In this document: piece by piece, positions 45,580-54,085 of the stretch | How positions within the stretch are numbered: position 1 is the stretch's first letter | Layout: each line of letters starts with the position of its first letter | Origin: JBJXHG01 sp046160865 | GTDB taxonomy: Bacteria > Planctomycetota > UBA1135 > GCA-002686595 | Length of the DNA stretch: 64,000 nucleotides | Reading direction: 5' to 3' | NCBI GenBank assembly: GCA_046160865.1 | Contig: JBJXHG010000108.1 | Coordinates: forward strand, 29,680 to 93,679 | The notes under the pieces: generated by a model | Told to the model about the DNA's origin: nothing | Databases searched by the model: none | The model's input: the letters and a program-made list of their open reading frames with translations, nothing else | Program-made: the position numbers and the translations under genes

Positions 45580-47826
45580 ATGAAGCTTCGAGCGCTCATC
45601 GTCCTACCGTGTCTGGTGATTGGTGAACCGGTCCGAGCACGGGCCGCTGCGACGGTTGGTTCGCGACTCGACGACGCGATGGCGGCTGTCGCTTTCGATG
45701 GCAGCCGGGTGGTCTGCCAGAACCTCACGCCCGCGAGCTCTCGCTCGCTGAACCTCACCATCGAGCTCGTCGCGTGGGGACGAGGTCCGGCACTGCATGC
45801 CGTGCGCCCGCCAAACGTCTGCCGCTCGTCGAACCGGCTGGAGCTCGACCGGGGTGAGCTGGTCGAGTGGTACATCGAAGACGCACGGGGTATCGAGCAA
45901 GGATTCACGGTGCGAGTGTCGCCACACTATTCCCCGAGTGTGGACGCCGTCGGCGATCCGTTGACTCTCGTGCTGTCGTTCGGCGGCGAGTTCGTTCCAG
46001 GCGATGTGCGCGACGAGCGCACGCTCGTGCTCGAGTCGACCGGTGGTGGCAGCCCGCTTCTGTACACAGGGCTCTACGTCGTGGACGCGAACGGGGGCAT
46101 CCTGCCGTCGCGGCTCGGCGTCGCGAACGGATTCGTCGCGATCGAAGTGGACGACCGTGGGGCCGCGTACCCGATCGTGGTCGATCCCTGGATCGTCACG
46201 CAGGAAGCGGTCCTTTCGAGCGCCCCTGGAGAGTTCTTCGCTCGCAGTGTGGACATCGACGGCGACACGATCGTTGTCGGAGCGCTGGGATACAACCCCG
46301 TGCCAACGCCGGGTGGATTCGGAGCCGCCTACGTCTACACACGGTCGGGTTCGACGTGGGCCCTTCAGGCGCAGCTCACGGCCAGCGACCCAGAGGACGG
46401 CGATGTGTTCGGCCGCCATGTCGCGATTGATGGCGACACGATTGCGGTGGCTGCGGATCTCGAGGACCACGACGGCTTCACTGCCGCGGGAGCGGTGTAC
46501 GTGTTCGTGCGCAACGGCAGCACCTGGACACAACAAGCAAAGCTCGTGGCGTCCGACTCTTCGTCCCTTGCTGGTTTGGGGGCGAGCGTCGCCGTACACG
46601 GCGATACCGTCGTCGCCGGTGCGCCGAGTGCAAGTGCACCGAATGCGTCGGGCGCGGTGTACGTCTTCGTTCGCAGCGGAAGCACGTGGACGCAGCAGGC
46701 CAAGCTGACATCGTTTGCGCCGCGCTTGGGCGAGAGCGTGGCGATTTGGGGAGACACGGTCGTGGCTGGCTCGCCGATTCATTCGTGGATCCTGTTTGGT
46801 GAGGGCTCCGCGCGCGTCTTCGTGCGGAATGGCACGACGTGGACTCAGCAGTCGCGCTTGGTCGCGTCCGATGCGAGTCCTTCGGACTCGTTCGGACGCA
46901 GCGTCGCCATCTTGGGGGACACTATCGCCGTGGGAGCGGACACGTGGGAGAGCGGTGATGGCGCGGTCTATGTCTTCCAGCGCGAGGGAGCGCGATGGAC
47001 GGAGACGCAGAAGCTGACGCCGTCCATGTACTCATCTGGGCAACTCCCCACACACTTCGGAGGGTCCGTCTCGATCGATCAAGAGAGGCTCTTGATCGGA
47101 GGGCCCGTTGCGAGCAGTCCCGGACTTCAATTCGCAGGACGGGCGTACCTGTTTGAGCGCGTAGGCGGTGCGTACCTCGAGCGAGCGTCAATCATGTCAA
47201 GCGACGCCACAGGCGATCAGAGATTCGGCTCCACCGTGGCGATCTCCGGATCCACGCTCGTGGTAGGCAACGAGGACGTGGGGACGCCCGACGGCAAGGC
47301 ATACATCTTCGAGACGCACGCGGAGGATCTGTTCTGCTTCGGCGATGGTTCGCTCGCAACGGCCTGCCCTTGCGCGCCGCCGGAGTCGGTCCCTATCCCG
47401 AGCGGCGCGCCCGAGTCGGGCTGCGCCAATTCCTTCGATATCGGCGGAGCAGAGCTGCGGGTCGGCGGCTTGGTCCAACCGGACACGCTGATCTTCCGCG
47501 CCGACATCGGTCCCGGCTATGGCGGCTTCGCGCTGCTCGTGAAGAGCGATGCAGAGGCCGCGCAGGGCATCGCGAACAACGACGGTATCCGCTGCGTGGA
47601 CGGATCGATGGTGCGCTTCGGAGGACATCTCGCCGGCAGCAACGGTGATTCGCCTGGAACGTGGGCCTTCCCGAACTCCAATCAGACGACCCCCGTGTCG
47701 CTTGCCACGTCGCAGGGTCCCGCTCAGACAGCGCACTATCAACTGCTCTATCGCAACGCAGTGAGCGGATTCTGCTCGCCTGCGACGGCCAACTGGACCA
47801 ACGCCATTCGAATCTTCTGGCCGTGA
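45580..47826 (+). CDS. Secreted FG-GAP propeller protein with FCFGDGS C-terminal module
   Basis: The 748-residue protein has an N-terminal signal-like segment (LRALIVLPCLVIG). A central array of FG-GAP repeats follows (VDIDGDTIVVGALGYN, VAIDGDTIAVAA, VYVFVRNGSTWTQQAKLVAS and so on). The last 180 residues form a cysteine-rich module from LFCFGDGSLATACPC, shared with two proteins at 52-56 kb. Third codon positions look less GC-biased than in neighbours, which could reflect recent acquisition. The function is unknown; cell-surface or secreted. Confidence 0.82.
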   Translation: MKLRALIVLPCLVIGEPVRARAAATVGSRLDDAMAAVAFDGSRVVCQNLTPASSRSLNLTIELVAWGRGPALHAVRPPNVCRSSNRLELDRGELVEWYIEDARGIEQGFTVRVSPHYSPSVDAVGDPLTLVLSFGGEFVPGDVRDERTLVLESTGGGSPLLYTGLYVVDANGGILPSRLGVANGFVAIEVDDRGAAYPIVVDPWIVTQEAVLSSAPGEFFARSVDIDGDTIVVGALGYNPVPTPGGFGAAYVYTRSGSTWALQAQLTASDPEDGDVFGRHVAIDGDTIAVAADLEDHDGFTAAGAVYVFVRNGSTWTQQAKLVASDSSSLAGLGASVAVHGDTVVAGAPSASAPNASGAVYVFVRSGSTWTQQAKLTSFAPRLGESVAIWGDTVVAGSPIHSWILFGEGSARVFVRNGTTWTQQSRLVASDASPSDSFGRSVAILGDTIAVGADTWESGDGAVYVFQREGARWTETQKLTPSMYSSGQLPTHFGGSVSIDQERLLIGGPVASSPGLQFAGRAYLFERVGGAYLERASIMSSDATGDQRFGSTVAISGSTLVVGNEDVGTPDGKAYIFETHAEDLFCFGDGSLATACPCAPPESVPIPSGAPESGCANSFDIGGAELRVGGLVQPDTLIFRADIGPGYGGFALLVKSDAEAAQGIANNDGIRCVDGSMVRFGGHLAGSNGDSPGTWAFPNSNQTTPVSLATSQGPAQTAHYQLLYRNAVSGFCSPATANWTNAIRIFWP

Positions 47827-48009
47827 TCTAGGTCCGGTAGAGGCGGTGGTTCGTGCGTCGCATTGCGATGCCACTGCCCGCGGTGGATTCGGAGACCGAC
47901 GCCAATGGTCAGACGCCGAGCGCGAAGAGTAGCTCTCCACAACCCGCGAAACCTAGCGCGACTTGCCGGGTTGCAGTCCACTGCGAGGCGGACAAGCAGT
48001 CCCGGGCAC

Positions 48010-48609
48010 ATGCACGAACCGTATTCCGACGACCAAGGCGTGCGCTGGATGCTCGCCTACCGCGAGGGCGACGAGGCCGCGTTCGACGCGCTCGTCGCCG
48101 AGTACTCGCCGCAGGTCTACGCGCTCCTGACGCGCTTCCTCGGGAACCGCGAAGGCCGAGAAGACCTCGTCCAAGAAGTCTTTCTGCGCGTCATCCGCGC
48201 GCGCGAGCGCTATCAACCGAGCGCGCGCTTCTCGACCTGGCTGTACCGCATCGTGTTCAACCTTTCGATCAACGAAACGCAGCGCGCGTCGAGCCGCGAG
48301 CAGACCGGCGGCGAGCGCGATCAGGGTCACGGCGCGGAGATGCTGCTCGAGATCGGTGACGACGGCGCGAACGATCCTGTCGACGAGCTCGCGACGCTCG
48401 ACGTCGTGGCCGCGGTGCGGCGTGCGATCGCGCGCTTGCCGGAGACGCAGCGCATGGCGCTCATCCTCGCGAAGTACGAAGAGATGCCCTACGTCGACAT
48501 CGCCGCCGTGATCGGCACGAGCGAGAAAGCCGTCAAGTCGCTCGTGCACCGCGCGCGCGAGAACCTGCGCGAGTGGCTCGCGCCGCATCTGCAAGGAGAC
48601 CTGTCGTGA
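48010..48609 (+). CDS. ECF sigma factor
   Basis: The 199-residue protein has sigma region 2 (FDALVAEYSPQVYALLTRFL, DLVQEVFLRVIRARERY, FSTWLYRIVFNLSINETQR) and region 4 (LPETQRMALILAKYEEMPYVDIAAVIGTSEKAVKSLVHRA, of which YEEMPYVDIA is the recognition helix lead). The GTGA overlap with the next gene, which carries a zinc-finger anti-sigma motif, indicates a sigma/anti-sigma pair. The target regulon is unknown. Confidence 0.92.
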   Translation: MHEPYSDDQGVRWMLAYREGDEAAFDALVAEYSPQVYALLTRFLGNREGREDLVQEVFLRVIRARERYQPSARFSTWLYRIVFNLSINETQRASSREQTGGERDQGHGAEMLLEIGDDGANDPVDELATLDVVAAVRRAIARLPETQRMALILAKYEEMPYVDIAAVIGTSEKAVKSLVHRARENLREWLAPHLQGDLS

Positions 48610-49484
48610 ACGCCGACTGCCGCTCCTTCCAACGCTTGCTCGAGAGCGCGCTGTCGGGCCGCACGCCACGACCCTTGTCGGAACTCGCGTGGCACGAGCA
48701 CTTGCTCGGCTGCGCGGATTGCCGGCGCGTGCTCGAGGGCGAAGAGGCGCTCGACATGCTGCTCGCGACGTTGCCCGAGCCGAAGTTGCCGCGCGAGCTC
48801 GCGGCGCGCGTCGTGAAGCGTTTGCGGCACGCGCTCGCGCAAGAAGGCCTCGACGTGCTGCTGGAGCTCGATGCGGTGGATCCCGTTCCGGCCGGACTCG
48901 CGTCGGACGTGCTCTCGAAGCTCGCGGCGGCGCGCGGATTCACAGAAACGCCGGACGCCTCTGCGACGCTCTCTCTCGTGGCAGCCGCAGGGAGCACTCC
49001 GCGCACAGCGGAGGCCCGCGACACGCGCCTCGAGGAACTGCTCGATCGTGCCCGCGATGTCGCGGTGCCCGACGCCCTCGCCGAGCGCGTGCTCGCGGGC
49101 CTCCGCTTCTCCCGCCGCCGCCGCGTGCACGTGCCGCGCTTCCTGTACGCCGCCGCTGCGGTGCTCGTGATCGCGCTCGGCGTCGCGTGGCAGTGGCGCG
49201 CGCGCCGCATGGCGAGCGAAGCCCCGCCGCCTGTTGCGGACGCAAGGGGGGATGTCCGCGGCGAGAACGCGCCGTTCACGTCCGTGGACTCGCAACCCGA
49301 GCCGGAGCTGCTCGCGGCGCTCGACGTGCTCGAACAGTGGGATCTCTTGCTGCACGACGACGTCGACGTGCTCTTGTCGACGCTCGAGCCGAGCGAAATC
49401 GACGCGCTCGAAGCCGCCGCGGACGAGCCGCTCTCTCCCGCGCCGCCCGCGCAGTCGGAGCCGCCGCCGAAGACCAAGGGCTGA
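48606..49484 (+). CDS. Membrane-anchored zinc-finger anti-sigma factor
   Basis: The 292-residue protein starts with CRSFQRLLESAL, then HEHLLGCADCRRVLEG, the HxxxCxxC zinc-binding anti-sigma (ZAS) motif. A membrane helix (RFLYAAAAVLVIALGVAWQW) lies near residue 187, followed by an acidic periplasmic part. It should bind the ECF sigma encoded just upstream and release it on an envelope signal. The start GTG overlaps the sigma stop. Confidence 0.87.
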   Translation: MNADCRSFQRLLESALSGRTPRPLSELAWHEHLLGCADCRRVLEGEEALDMLLATLPEPKLPRELAARVVKRLRHALAQEGLDVLLELDAVDPVPAGLASDVLSKLAAARGFTETPDASATLSLVAAAGSTPRTAEARDTRLEELLDRARDVAVPDALAERVLAGLRFSRRRRVHVPRFLYAAAAVLVIALGVAWQWRARRMASEAPPPVADARGDVRGENAPFTSVDSQPEPELLAALDVLEQWDLLLHDDVDVLLSTLEPSEIDALEAAADEPLSPAPPAQSEPPPKTKG

Positions 49485-49509
49485 GCGCACCACGCGCGAG
49501 CCAATCACC

Positions 49510-50640
49510 ATGTCGAACCGCTTCTCTCTCCACTGTTTCGCGGCGCACGCGCGACGCTTTTTCCTGATCGCGACGGCGTTCGCCGTCGTGTTGCCCGTTC
49601 ACACCGCCGCTCGCGCCGCGGGCGGCGACGGCGACGCGCAGTCGCGTTCCGCGCGGCGCGAACGCTGGGAGCGCATGACGCCCGACGAGCGTCAGGCCGC
49701 GCGCGAGCGCTTCGAACGCTTTCGCGCATTGCCGCCCGAGGAGCGCGCGGAGTTGCTCGCCCGTGCGGGCCGTCTGCGCGATTCGCGCGCACGCATGGTC
49801 GACGAGCTCGCGCCGGACGTGCGTGAGCGGCTCGATCAGCTCGAGCCCGAGAAGCGCGACGCGGTGCTGCGCGACCTGGCGCGCGGGAACGCCTACGACC
49901 TCGCGCAGCGCATTCGCGAAGCGCTGCCGCAAGATTGGCTGGCCGAGCTCGAGAAGGCGACGCCCGAAGAGCGCGCGCGATTCCTGGTCGAGTTCAAGGC
50001 GCGCCAGCGCGGACGCATGGCGAGCTTCACGATTCGCGAGATTGGCGAGCGCTTGGGCCTGGCGGCGACCGAGATCGAACGGCTGCAACGGTTGCCGACC
50101 GACGAGCGCATCGCGCAAGGTCTCGAACTGCGCAAGCGACTCCTCGGCCGCGACGTGAGGAAGCTCGGATTGCCGAAGGGCATCAGCGCGGAGGATTGGG
50201 AAGCGTGGCAAGCGCTGCCGCCCGAGGAATTCTTCCGGCGCATGATCGAGCACTCGCGTGCGATGCGCGAGAAGCTGCGCGCGCAACCGGACGTTCCGAT
50301 GGTCGACCGTGAAGGCCGCGCGCGCGAAGAAGCGCTGTGGCGCATCGAGGAAGCGGTGCGCACGCGACCGGAGGAAGTGATCGATCTCGCGGAACTCTCG
50401 CCCGAGGAACGGCGCGAACGGTTGTTCCTCGCCGCCCGCGCTCGTGCCGTCGCGGCGCTGCGTGCCGAAGACGTCATGCCGCGCGAGAAGATCGACGAGC
50501 TCGAGACCATGCCGCCGCAAATGTTCTTCGCGACGATGCGCCGTCTGCTCGGTCCGCTGCACCGGCCGTCGTGCGTGACGCCGCGCGGCGACGGCGAACG
50601 CGCGGACGGTTCGCGCGAGCACGGTCGCTCGCGGCGCTGA
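49510..50640 (+). CDS. Exported DUF3106-like Arg/Glu-rich helical protein
   Basis: The 376-residue protein has an N-terminal signal peptide (FLIATAFAVVLPVHTAARAA). The body repeats the pattern WERMTPDERQAARERFERFRALPPEER, typical of DUF3106 proteins found after ECF sigma/anti-sigma pairs. It is probably a coiled, periplasmic regulator or envelope-stress partner. It follows the anti-sigma gene by 25 bp. No enzyme motif is seen. Confidence 0.75.
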   Translation: MSNRFSLHCFAAHARRFFLIATAFAVVLPVHTAARAAGGDGDAQSRSARRERWERMTPDERQAARERFERFRALPPEERAELLARAGRLRDSRARMVDELAPDVRERLDQLEPEKRDAVLRDLARGNAYDLAQRIREALPQDWLAELEKATPEERARFLVEFKARQRGRMASFTIREIGERLGLAATEIERLQRLPTDERIAQGLELRKRLLGRDVRKLGLPKGISAEDWEAWQALPPEEFFRRMIEHSRAMREKLRAQPDVPMVDREGRAREEALWRIEEAVRTRPEEVIDLAELSPEERRERLFLAARARAVAALRAEDVMPREKIDELETMPPQMFFATMRRLLGPLHRPSCVTPRGDGERADGSREHGRSRR

Positions 50641-50665
50641 CGCGAGCGCCGCTCGTGAGCGGGCG

Positions 50666-50671
50666 TATACT
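50666..50671 (+). promoter_or_regulatory. Candidate -10 before mnmH
   Basis: TATACT ends 11 bases before the mnmH ATG, implying a very short leader. It follows the DUF3106-like gene stop. Confidence 0.35.
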
Positions 50672-50682
50672 CGCCCCTCGCG

Positions 50683-51852
50683 ATGGCGACGCCCACGACG
50701 AGGTCACAGGTTGCGCTGCTCGCGATCACTCCGGCCGAGCTCTTCGCGCACGACGACGCGGTCGTGATCGACCTGCGCAGCCCGGCCGAGCACGCCGAAG
50801 ACCACGTGCCCGGCGCGAAGAACCTGCCGCTCTTCAATGACGATCAGCGCGCGCTGGTCGGCACCTTGTACGTGCGCGAGTCGCCGTCCGCGGCGTTCGA
50901 ACGCGCGCGGCACATCGTGCGCGAGCGGATCCACGTGCTCGTGCAGCGCATCGCCGACGTCGCGGCGTGGACGATGCCCGCCGAGGATCTCGAAGCGCGC
51001 GTGCTCGCGATGACATCGGACGGGCTCGAGCAGTTCCAAGCGCGTCTCGCGACTGCGCACGGATCGGTGCGCGTCGAGCGGCCGGTCGTGTTCCATTGCT
51101 GGCGCGGCGGCCTGCGCTCGCAGAGCGTCGCGACGCTCGTGCAGTCGCTCGGCCTCGACCGCACATGCGTGCTCGCGGGCGGCTACAAGGCCTATCGAAC
51201 GGAGATCGTGCGGGAGCTCGACACACTGGAGCTTCCGCAGCCGCTCGTGCTGCGCGGTTTGACGGGTGTCGGAAAGACGCTCGTGCTCGGTGAGATCGAC
51301 AGGCTCCGGCCGAACTGGACGCTCGACCTCGAAGATTGCGCGCAGCACAGGAGCTCGCTGCTCGGCATGGTAGGCCGACAGCCGTGCTCGCAGCGCATGT
51401 TCGAGACGCGCATCGCCGCACGCCTGCGCGTGCGTGCGAATGGCCAGCCGCTCGTCGTAGAAGGCGAAAGCCGCAAGGTCGGCGACGCGACCGTGCCGCG
51501 CCGCGTGTGGTCCGCGCTTCAAGGCGGCACGAGCATCGAGCTCACGGCGTCCGTCGAGCGGCGCGTGCGCGTGCTGGCGCAGGACTATCTCGGAGAGCCC
51601 GGCAATCGAGACGAGTTGCTACGCCAGTTGCCGCGGATCGAAGCGCGCATGCCGAAGCGCGCGCAGGGCACGTCGCTCGCAGGCATGCTCGAGCGTGGCG
51701 AAACCGGCGCACTGATCGAGCTCCTGCTCGAGCACTACTACGACCCGCTCTATCGCCACAGCCAGAGCGGCTGTCGCTACGCGCTCTCCGTCGACGCGAC
51801 CGATCCCGCGCGCGCGGCGGCAGAGATCGTCGCGTACGTGGAGCGCGGGTGA
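50683..51852 (+). CDS. mnmH: tRNA 2-selenouridine/geranyl-2-thiouridine synthase
   Basis: The 389-residue protein has a rhodanese domain (VIDLRSPAEHAEDHVPGA) with the active cysteine in FHCWRGGLRSQS near residue 135, then a P-loop GLTGVGKT near 195. It replaces sulfur in wobble 2-thiouridine by selenium using selenophosphate from SelD, via a geranylated intermediate. selD is not in the window. It is monocistronic, ending before a repeat. Confidence 0.9.
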   Translation: MATPTTRSQVALLAITPAELFAHDDAVVIDLRSPAEHAEDHVPGAKNLPLFNDDQRALVGTLYVRESPSAAFERARHIVRERIHVLVQRIADVAAWTMPAEDLEARVLAMTSDGLEQFQARLATAHGSVRVERPVVFHCWRGGLRSQSVATLVQSLGLDRTCVLAGGYKAYRTEIVRELDTLELPQPLVLRGLTGVGKTLVLGEIDRLRPNWTLDLEDCAQHRSSLLGMVGRQPCSQRMFETRIAARLRVRANGQPLVVEGESRKVGDATVPRRVWSALQGGTSIELTASVERRVRVLAQDYLGEPGNRDELLRQLPRIEARMPKRAQGTSLAGMLERGETGALIELLLEHYYDPLYRHSQSGCRYALSVDATDPARAAAEIVAYVERG

Positions 51853-51918
51853 CTCGCGCCACGTGCGCGACATCGCATCGATGGCCTGTCCGCTGTCGCG
51901 CTCCGGCCGAGGCGATCG

Positions 51919-52027
51919 AGAGCCAGTGGCAAACTGCGGAGGTCCAGTACGGCGTAGGCAGCTGAAACGGGGCCCCGCCGTTTAAGCGTGTGGCGCGATG
52001 ACGCGCCACACGCATGCGCTCCGCGCG
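51919..52027. repeat. Half-copy of the family 3 inverted repeat downstream of mnmH
   Basis: GAGCCAGTGGCAAACTGCGG, CCCCGCCGTTTAAGCGTG and the hairpin TGTGGCGCGATGACGCGCCACA correspond in order to one arm of the 320-bp element at 63635-63954. It sits between the mnmH stop and the convergent propeller gene stop, so a transcription-termination role is plausible. Confidence 0.7.
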
Positions 52028-52044
52028 GCAGACCGCGCTGCGCG

Positions 52045-53850
52045 CTACGGCCAGGCGACACCGACGCTGTTCGACCAGTTCGTCGTGGCGGACGAGCAGA
52101 AGCCCGGCGTCGAATTGCGGTAGAAGAGCTGGTAGTACGCGCTCTGACCGGCTGTTTGACCCGTCACCGCCGACACCGACATGGTCTGCGCGCCGTTCGG
52201 GTACGACCACGCGCCGGCGAGCGCGCCGTTCGTGCCCGCGTTGTGACCGCCGAAACGGACGAGCGAGCCTTCGACGCAACGCACACCGTCGCCATTCGCG
52301 AAGCCCGTCGAGCTCTGCGTGTCGCCTTTGACTAGGAACCCAAAGCCGACGTAGCCCGTGCCGATCTCCGCTTTGAGGAACACCGTGTCGGGGCTCGGCT
52401 GGCCCTCGCCGTACAGCAGGGCACCTTGCGGATTGAACGAGTTCGCGCAGCCGCGACCGGGCGCGCCGCTCGGATTCGGAACGCTGTTCGGCGCCGAGCA
52501 CGGGCACGCAGTCGCGAGCGAGCCGTCGCCGAAGCAGAACGGCGTGAACGGGAGCGCGCCGACGCGATCGTGCAAGAAGACGTCCTCGACGACGTTCGTG
52601 TCGCCGAGCACGAGGTTCGTCGCGGTGCTCTCGTACGCGACGTAGCGCGCGTCCGGCGAGAGCGACGGCGCATACGAATCGGTGTTGCCCGCGAGGCCAG
52701 CCGTGTCCTCGCTGATCCGGATCGTCTGACCGGTCTGCCGGTCGTGCAGGAAGACGTCCTTCGCGACGTTCGTGTCGCCGGTGACGAGGTTGGTTCCGTT
52801 GCTCGCGAACGCGACGTAGCGACCGTCGGCCGAGAGCGCGGGCTCCAGTGACGGCCCGTCGCTCTGCACGCCGCTCGAGCTCACGCTGACGCGCGTCGTG
52901 CCGCCGTTCACGAGATCGCGCACGAAGATGTCGCTCGCGTGATTCGTGTCATTCGGGACGAGGTTCGACGCCGCGCTCTCGAATGCGACGAACCGTCCGT
53001 CCGCCGAGATCACGCACACCGTCGACGCGTCGTTGCCTTGCGCGCCGATCGCGTCGACGCTGACGCGCGTCGTCGTCTCCGCTTGCCGGTCGCGCACGAA
53101 GACGTCGGAGATCGTGTTCGTATCGCCGGAGACGAGGTCGTGCGCGGCGCTTGCGAATGCGACGTAGCGTCCGTCGGCCGACGTGGAAGGGTAGAGCGAC
53201 GCGGCGCTCGCCTGCGCGCCGGTCGAGCTCACGCTCACGCGCGACGTCGTGCCAACCGTTCGATGGCGAAGGAAGATGTCCGCCACACCGTTCGTGTCGC
53301 CGAGGACCAGGTTCGTCGCGTGGCTCTGGAACGCGATCCAGCGCCCGTCGCTCGAGATCCACGCCGATTCGGACGTGTCGTTCGCCTGCGTCTCGTCGGA
53401 GCTGATACTGGCGCGTGCGGTGTTGCCGGATTGCACGTCGCGCACGAAGACGTCGCTGACGCCGTTCGTGTCGCCGGCGACCAAGTTCCCCGCTCGGCTG
53501 TGGAACACGACGAAGCGTCCGTCGGCCGAGATCGACGGCAGCGTGGAGACGTCGTTCGCTTGCAAGAACGCCGAATTGACGCTCACGCGCGACGTGTTGC
53601 CGCTGCTGCGGTCGCGCAGGAACACGTCCTCGCGCCCGTTCGTGTCGCCGTGAACCAAGTTCGGCGCCGCGCTCGAGAACACGACGAAACGGCCGTCCGC
53701 GGATGTCGGCGTCACTTTGCCGGGCCACAAGTTCGAACCTTGACTGCCTTGCGCGCCGAACGTGCTGACGCTGACGCGTTCCGTCGTCTGCGCGCGAGCG
53801 GCCGTTGCGAACAAAGACGCGATCGACGCGATGTGGAAGACACGCTTCAT
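52045..53850 (-). CDS. Secreted WD40-like (PD40/TolB) beta-propeller with FCFGDGS C-terminal module
   Basis: The 601-residue protein has an N-terminal signal peptide (SIASLFATAARAQ). Eight or so repeats carry SADGRFVVF, FASAAHDLVSGDTN and DVFVRDR, the PD40 pattern also seen in TolB. The C-terminal 150 residues from FCFGDGSLATACPC share Cys and Gly spacing with the proteins at 45580 and 54086. It is predicted exported; the ligand is unknown. Confidence 0.85.
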   Translation of the reverse strand: MKRVFHIASIASLFATAARAQTTERVSVSTFGAQGSQGSNLWPGKVTPTSADGRFVVFSSAAPNLVHGDTNGREDVFLRDRSSGNTSRVSVNSAFLQANDVSTLPSISADGRFVVFHSRAGNLVAGDTNGVSDVFVRDVQSGNTARASISSDETQANDTSESAWISSDGRWIAFQSHATNLVLGDTNGVADIFLRHRTVGTTSRVSVSSTGAQASAASLYPSTSADGRYVAFASAAHDLVSGDTNTISDVFVRDRQAETTTRVSVDAIGAQGNDASTVCVISADGRFVAFESAASNLVPNDTNHASDIFVRDLVNGGTTRVSVSSSGVQSDGPSLEPALSADGRYVAFASNGTNLVTGDTNVAKDVFLHDRQTGQTIRISEDTAGLAGNTDSYAPSLSPDARYVAYESTATNLVLGDTNVVEDVFLHDRVGALPFTPFCFGDGSLATACPCSAPNSVPNPSGAPGRGCANSFNPQGALLYGEGQPSPDTVFLKAEIGTGYVGFGFLVKGDTQSSTGFANGDGVRCVEGSLVRFGGHNAGTNGALAGAWSYPNGAQTMSVSAVTGQTAGQSAYYQLFYRNSTPGFCSSATTNWSNSVGVAWP

Positions 53851-54085
53851 CTCGGATGCCCCTCACTGATGCCGTGCAGACGAACCCCAATCGTCTGCTG
53901 GGTCGAACTCCGCGCCCCTCGCGAGAGCTTCGCCGACGCACGAGCCCGCGTGAAACGCAGCGCTCGGCGCGCAGCAGGATAACAAGCGATCACCGTCGCG
54001 TGGTGCGCGGGATGCGCGCCGTGCAATCGCGCGCGATCACGCGCGGTCGCAACACGAAGGAGTCACGCGCTCGCGCCGTGGACTC